A stretch of DNA of 64,000 nucleotides from Pseudomonadota bacterium (lineage in GTDB: Bacteria > Desulfobacterota > Desulfobacteria > Desulfobacterales > RPRI01): the NCBI GenBank assembly GCA_018901125.1, contig JAHIFE010000136.1, positions 1-64,000 on the forward strand, in the 5' to 3' direction. Below, in pieces: positions 58,794 through 64,000 of the stretch. Within the stretch, counting starts at the first letter, position 1. Each line of letters begins with the position of its first letter. The position numbers were made by a program, and so were the translations under genes. Below the pieces are notes generated by a model. It did not search any database, had not been told where the DNA came from, and was given only the letters and a program-made list of their open reading frames with translations.

Positions 58794-60122
58794 CTATTTT
58801 TTTTTATGCCTGTCACCATCTCTTGTTTTAAAAACAAGCTTTATCGGTGTCTTATCAAGTCCTGCACCCGACCTGATCTGATTTACAAGATACCTTTTAT
58901 AGGAAAAATGAAGCGCATCAGCATAATTCACAAAGAAAACAAATGTTGGGGGTTTAATTGAAACCTGGGTAGTATAGTAGAATTTAATCCTTTTTCCTCT
59001 GCAAAGCGATGGTTCCGTCTTGGTAACGGCAGACTCTAAAATTCTGTTCAGTTCTCCGGTGCCGACGCGAAACTCATACTGCTTGTACACTTCGTCTACA
59101 ACATCAAATATTTTCGCAACCCCAAGCCCTGTTTTTGCCGAGATTGTCATTGCAGGCGCATAATTTAAATATTTGGCTTCATATCTTAACTGCTCCATGA
59201 ATTTTTTCTTTATTTTATCCCCTTTTTCAACAGTATCCCACTTGTTTAAAAGAAAGATACAGCCGCATTCACGCTCATACGCATATCCGGCAATACTTAT
59301 ATCCTGATCCGTTATACCTTCTGAAGCATCTATGATTATAAGAGCAACATCACATCTATCAAGGCTTTTTAAGGCTTTTATAATTGAAAATTTCTCAATT
59401 TTTTTTGATACTCTGCTCTTTCTCCTAATACCTGCTGTGTCTATAATAAGATACTGCTTGCCTTTTATTTCACAAATAGAATCCACGGCATCACGGGTCG
59501 TACCCGGCACATCGCTAACTATATGCCGGTCTTTACCCAGAATGCGGTTTATAAGTGATGATTTCCCGGCATTTGGTCTTCCGATAACCGCAACCTTTAT
59601 CATATCCTGATATTGGCCGGAAACAGTTTTTGGGAATATACTTACAAGTTCATCAAGAAAGCTCCCAACACCATAGCCATGCTCGGATGATAAGGAGTAT
59701 ATTTTTTCTATTCCAAGAGAATAAAATTCATAAAGATTGATCTCTTTTTCATCACCATCAATCTTGTTAACAACATAGAAAACAGGCTTGGTAACCGATC
59801 TTAATAATTGCACAATGTCTGAATCAAAAGGAGAAACGCCACCCTTACCGTCCAGCATCATTATGATCGCATCGGCGTCATCTATTGATTGCTTTACCTG
59901 CATGCGGACCTTAGTATTAATATCGTCTTCATCACCGTATGCAAAACCGCCAGTATCAACAAGAGTAAACTCGACATCATTCCATATGGCGTCTCTATGT
60001 ATACAATCTCTTGTAACTCCAGGGAAATCATCAACTATAGCATCTTTGGTTTTTGTAACCCGGTTAAAAAACGTCGACTTGCCAACATTTGGTCTTCCGA
60101 CTATAGTGATAATAGGTTTCAT
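58794..60122 (-). CDS. der: Ribosome biogenesis GTPase Der (EngA)
   Basis: Two G domains: IVGRPNVGKSTFFNRV and VIGRPNAGKSSLINRILG; KH-like C-terminus. Confidence 0.97.
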   Translation of the reverse strand: MKPIITIVGRPNVGKSTFFNRVTKTKDAIVDDFPGVTRDCIHRDAIWNDVEFTLVDTGGFAYGDEDDINTKVRMQVKQSIDDADAIIMMLDGKGGVSPFDSDIVQLLRSVTKPVFYVVNKIDGDEKEINLYEFYSLGIEKIYSLSSEHGYGVGSFLDELVSIFPKTVSGQYQDMIKVAVIGRPNAGKSSLINRILGKDRHIVSDVPGTTRDAVDSICEIKGKQYLIIDTAGIRRKSRVSKKIEKFSIIKALKSLDRCDVALIIIDASEGITDQDISIAGYAYERECGCIFLLNKWDTVEKGDKIKKKFMEQLRYEAKYLNYAPAMTISAKTGLGVAKIFDVVDEVYKQYEFRVGTGELNRILESAVTKTEPSLCRGKRIKFYYTTQVSIKPPTFVFFVNYADALHFSYKRYLVNQIRSGAGLDKTPIKLVFKTRDGDRHKKK

Positions 60123-60558
60123 TTTATTTTATGGGAATCCTTTCAAAAATAAATAAATCCGGTTGATTGAACTACCGGTGATTTCAAATGGTTCAAGAGC
60201 TTAAGAGGGTTCCTGAAACCTACCAATAAACAATTAAAGGGAAAGCTTCCAATTTATATATCAAATATTAACAGGATGTCAAAATACAGGGTACTACGTA
60301 CATTAATTTTTTGGAACTTATTATTTTAACTATTTGCAAAAACAGCAAACTTATGAGTTTATAGTATAGTTTATACAATTTGAAATTAAATACAAAATAA
60401 TATTTTCACTTGACGTATCATAAAACTGATATTATTATTTCCGATATTTTTTTAACGGCCGCAGTCAGTATAGTAGTATTGCTCTTTAAGGAACGGTTCC
60501 TTTTAAGGCGTCTGTCTTGAGCCGGAATTTTGTAACATTTTTTAAGGAGAAAAGAATT

Positions 60559-60759
60559 TTGGCAAACGGAATTGTAAAATGGTTCAGTAACAAAAAAGGT
60601 TATGGATTTATTGAACAGGAAAACGGCGAGGATGTATTCGTTCATCATTCTGCAATAAATGGAGCCGGTTTTAAAACTCTTTCCGAAGGTGAAAAGGTTA
60701 CCTTTGATATCGAACAGGGCGAAAAAGGGCCAGCGGCTGTTAATGTCACAAAAATTTAA
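60559..60759 (+). CDS. Cold shock domain protein
   Basis: [32 protein letters not shown]; likely TTG start at 60559 after aaggagaaa. Confidence 0.93.
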   Translation: MANGIVKWFSNKKGYGFIEQENGEDVFVHHSAINGAGFKTLSEGEKVTFDIEQGEKGPAAVNVTKI

Positions 60760-60765
60760 TCTTTT

Positions 60766-60907
60766 GAGCCACTTTCAAAATGTTTCAGTTTGGTCAAGGT
60801 CAAGGCGGGTGAAAATTTTAACCGCAGGAATACATGGAGTATTTCGAGGATTAAAATTTTCACCTAACGCAGAGATTGGCCAAAATGGGACGTTTTGAAA
60901 CTGGCTC
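60766..60907. repeat. MITE-like dispersed repeat, copy 2
   Basis: gagccactttcaaaatgtttcag...gggacgttttgaaactggctc with inner gtgaaaattttaa/ttaaaattttcac inverted repeat. Confidence 0.9.
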
Positions 60908-61386
60908 TTTTTTAAAAAAAATCGAAGGGCATCTCCTAAGGTTGCTGTTTTATACAAAACATTTGAAAAGCCTCCAAACTTGCCCGGGTACATATAAGGC
61001 GTCTGCCTCAGTTGTTTAAACAGCAGGAATACAGCTCATCAGTATTTTACTGATAAATTTTACTGATAAAGTCCATTTTTATGCTGAGGATATGTTTTGT
61101 GCCACATTAGCGCAATACGCCGGATATTTAGATTCATGGTAACCGGGCAATATTGGTTAAGCTTATTCAGATGTCTATAAGCTACAACTGATAATGAGAT
61201 GCCTTTTTTGTTTTTTCAACCCATAATGAATTAGAAACGAATATCGAATAGCATACATCAATTTCTGCTATTCGCTATAAGTTGAGGCATATATGATGGA
61301 GGCGAATCTGCCTCCGCAAACAAAGGGTCGGTTAAGATTCCTGCTGTTCGCACACTCTTTTACCCGTCACAGCTTTATATTCGGGT

Positions 61387-61528
61387 GAGCCACTTTCAAA
61401 ACGTTTCAGTTTGGTCAAGGTCAAGGCGGATGAAAATTTTAACCGCAGGAATACATGGAGTATTTCGAGGATTAAAATTTTCGCCCAACGCAGAGATCGG
61501 CCAAAATGGGACGTTTTGAAACTGGCTC
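61387..61528. repeat. MITE-like dispersed repeat, copy 3
   Basis: Near-identical to copy 2; flanked by gggt on both sides. Confidence 0.9.
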
Positions 61529-61641
61529 GGGTATTATGCTAAGGTCTTCCTGCGGTAAATATCATAAAAGCCCTCCTCCATCAAGTTCAACGATAGTGAA
61601 CAAAATCTTTAAAAGGCTACATAAGGTTATAAAATATTTAT

Positions 61642-63228
61642 ATGAGCAGACAGCATAAAAGAGAAGTGGAAAAACGCCGCACCTTTGGCATTATAAGCCA
61701 TCCGGATGCGGGAAAAACAACTCTTACTGAAAAACTCCTTCTTTTCGGAGGCGCAATACAACTGGCAGGAGCAGTCAAAGCGCGCAAAGCAGCCCGTCAT
61801 GCTACAAGCGACTGGATGTCTATCGAAAAAGAAAGGGGGATATCAGTAACAACTTCCGTAATGAAGTTTAACTACAATGATTTCGAAATAAATTTGCTTG
61901 ATACACCCGGGCATCAGGATTTTTCTGAAGATACATACAGAGTACTGACCGCTGTAGACAGTGCGCTGATGGTTATTGACAGCGCAAAAGGTGTTGAGCC
62001 CCAGACAATAAAGCTGATGGAAGTTTGCAGAATGCGCAATACTCCCATAATTACTTTCATAAACAAACTGGACAGAGACGGCCTTGAGCCCCTTGACCTT
62101 CTTGCCGATATTGAAGACAGACTCCAGATAGAATGTACCCCCTTATCATGGCCTATAGGTATGGGGAAAAATTTTAAGGGAGTATATAATATATTTAAAA
62201 AAGAGCTTAACCTGTTTACCCCGGGAAAAACAACCAGAGCCATGGAAGGAATAACAATAACAGACCTCTTTGACTCAAGACTTGATAAAATTCTTGGAAG
62301 TGCCGCAAACAGGCTGAGAGAAGATATTGACCTGCTAAACGTAGCATCCACTCCTTTTGATTATGAACATTATCTGAGGGCAAATCAGACTCCGGTCTTT
62401 TTTGGAAGCGCCGTAAATAATTTTGGAGTTAAAGAACTTCTTGACGCATTTGTTGAAATGGCACCCGCACCACAGCCCAGGAATGCTGTTTCGCGAACCG
62501 TATCACCGTACGAAGAATCTTTTTCAGGGTTTGTTTTCAAAATTCAGGCAAATATGGACCCGGCTCACAGAGACCGTATTTCTTTTGTCAGGATATGTTC
62601 CGGAAAATTCACACGCGGAATGAAGGTAATTCATCAGCATTCGGGCAAAGAAATGACTCTCTCGAATGCTACTATATTCATGGCACAGGACAGGTCAAAT
62701 GTTGAAGAGGCATATCCCGGAGATATAATAGGCTTGCATAACCACGGTAAAATCAAAATCGGAGACACCTTCACCGATAAAGAGCCTCTTCAATTCACAG
62801 GTATACCCAACTTCGCTCCTGAACACTTCCGGCGTGTCCGCCTCTTAAATCCCATCAAAAACAAGCAGCTTCAAAAAGGACTGATCCAGCTCTCCGAAGA
62901 AGGAGCTGTTCAGTTTTTCAAACCTCTGTCAGGAAGCGGGTATATTCTTGGAGCGGTTGGAGTGCTGCAGTTTGACGTTACAATGGCCCGTCTGAAAAAT
63001 GAATACGGGGCTGATGCGATCACAGAACCCATAGAATATACAAGAGCCCGCTGGATTGAGTGCGATGATAAAATAAAGATTGAACAATTTGAAAAAGAGA
63101 ACAGAAACAACCTTGCTGTTGATGCCGGTGGTCATCTGACATATCTTGCCCGCAACGAATGGAGTTTAAATTACGAAATGGAACAATGGCCCGACATCTC
63201 ATTTTTAAATACAAGAGAGCAGGATTGA
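61642..63228 (+). CDS. prfC: Peptide chain release factor 3
   Basis: [63 protein letters not shown]. Confidence 0.97.
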   Translation: MSRQHKREVEKRRTFGIISHPDAGKTTLTEKLLLFGGAIQLAGAVKARKAARHATSDWMSIEKERGISVTTSVMKFNYNDFEINLLDTPGHQDFSEDTYRVLTAVDSALMVIDSAKGVEPQTIKLMEVCRMRNTPIITFINKLDRDGLEPLDLLADIEDRLQIECTPLSWPIGMGKNFKGVYNIFKKELNLFTPGKTTRAMEGITITDLFDSRLDKILGSAANRLREDIDLLNVASTPFDYEHYLRANQTPVFFGSAVNNFGVKELLDAFVEMAPAPQPRNAVSRTVSPYEESFSGFVFKIQANMDPAHRDRISFVRICSGKFTRGMKVIHQHSGKEMTLSNATIFMAQDRSNVEEAYPGDIIGLHNHGKIKIGDTFTDKEPLQFTGIPNFAPEHFRRVRLLNPIKNKQLQKGLIQLSEEGAVQFFKPLSGSGYILGAVGVLQFDVTMARLKNEYGADAITEPIEYTRARWIECDDKIKIEQFEKENRNNLAVDAGGHLTYLARNEWSLNYEMEQWPDISFLNTREQD

Positions 63229-63235
63229 TATAGAT

Positions 63236-63940
63236 ATGACCGATAAACCGGATAACAATAAGGCAGGAAATATACGTGCAATGTTTAAAAATATTTCTGG
63301 CCGCTATGATCTGCTAAATACTATTATGACATTCGGCAGAGACAAATCATGGAGAAGATTTGTTATAAAGGAAGCATCTCTTGGACCAAATGCACTTATT
63401 CTTGATGTAGGAACCGGAACCGGCAAAATTCTGCACGAAGCACTTCTCTTAAATAATGGCATTAAAGCTTTCGGGGTTGATTTTACTTTGGAAATGATGC
63501 TTGCCGGAAAAGAGCAGAAAAAGGATATTTCATGGTGCTGTGCGGATGCCTTAGTCCTTCCTTTTCCGGATTCCGTTTTTGATGCTGTCACATCAGGCTA
63601 TCTAATCAGAAATGTCACGGATATACACCGCGCATTTGCGGAACAGATGCGCACCGCAAAGCCTGGTGGGAAAATCGTATGCCTGGATACATCACCCCCG
63701 GCGCAAAATCTCCTGCGTCCTTTTATTCTTCTTTATTTAAAGCTTGTAATTCCTCTGCTTGGGCTTATTTTTGCCGGGAATAAAAATGCTTATAGATACC
63801 TTACTTCGAGCACCCAGGCGTTTAAATCTCCAGAGGAGCTTGCTTTGATAATGAAAGATGCCGGGCTGGTAAATATAAGATTTCGCAAATTTATGTTTGG
63901 GACAATTTCAATATTATGCGGTACCCGCCCCTCTTTATAA
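63236..63940 (+). CDS. Ubiquinone/menaquinone biosynthesis methyltransferase (UbiE family)
   Basis: VRAMFKNISGRYDLLNTIMTFG-like N-term, LDVGTGTGKILHEALL, DAVTSGYLIRNVTDIHRAFAEQMRTAKPGGKIVCLDTSPP. Confidence 0.88.
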   Translation: MTDKPDNNKAGNIRAMFKNISGRYDLLNTIMTFGRDKSWRRFVIKEASLGPNALILDVGTGTGKILHEALLLNNGIKAFGVDFTLEMMLAGKEQKKDISWCCADALVLPFPDSVFDAVTSGYLIRNVTDIHRAFAEQMRTAKPGGKIVCLDTSPPAQNLLRPFILLYLKLVIPLLGLIFAGNKNAYRYLTSSTQAFKSPEELALIMKDAGLVNIRFRKFMFGTISILCGTRPSL

Positions 63941-64000
63941 CACTACTTGCCTTCAGTAATTCCGGAGTTATTCGGAGTTTAAAAATTACAATTTTATCAG

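Noticed and set aside
60418-60648. Minus-strand 76-aa ORF overlapping the cold-shock gene
   Set aside because: Antisense to the csp 5' leader and coding region; no domain support.

Overview
Chromosomal window from a Gram-negative bacterium, probably a Desulfobacterota-like sulfate-reducer relative (inferred from gene content). Left part (1-12.9 kb): minus-strand defence island with a type I restriction-modification operon (hsdM, KilA-N gene, small ORF, hsdS, ..., hsdR running off the window edge). A tightly packed DUF4297/Cap4-like nuclease + HerA-like ATPase pair, RhuM remnants and a REP-associated transposase carrying REP-like palindromes inside its own coding sequence are inserted between hsdS and hsdR. 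Middle (13-44 kb): RNase-H-like exonuclease, deleted ADP-ribosylglycohydrolase remnant, PEP-CTERM protein with a sigma-54-like promoter, MerR-HTH/class III cyclase fusion facing an array of TTATACWGTATAA palindromes, YfiR/TonB receptor pair, glucan phosphorylase, an MSHA/type II-like pilus biogenesis locus (with a GspE-type ATPase carrying an internal tandem duplication and Ig-tailed pseudopilins), and a selenocysteine formate dehydrogenase interrupted in the ORF track by its UGA codon, with a readable bacterial SECIS. Right part (44.4-57 kb): the most notable element, a co-oriented array of about 11 cassette genes separated by about 12 attC-like recombination sites with no integron integrase in the window, i.e. 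a candidate integrase-less integron cassette array (CALIN), rich in possible defence/toxin genes (HNH, RhuM, DUF4062, SEC-C/PD-(D/E)XK, HEPN). The last part is housekeeping (rarA, der, csp, prfC, ubiE-like). A ~142-bp MITE-like repeat occurs three times. All family calls are by eye; no searches were run.
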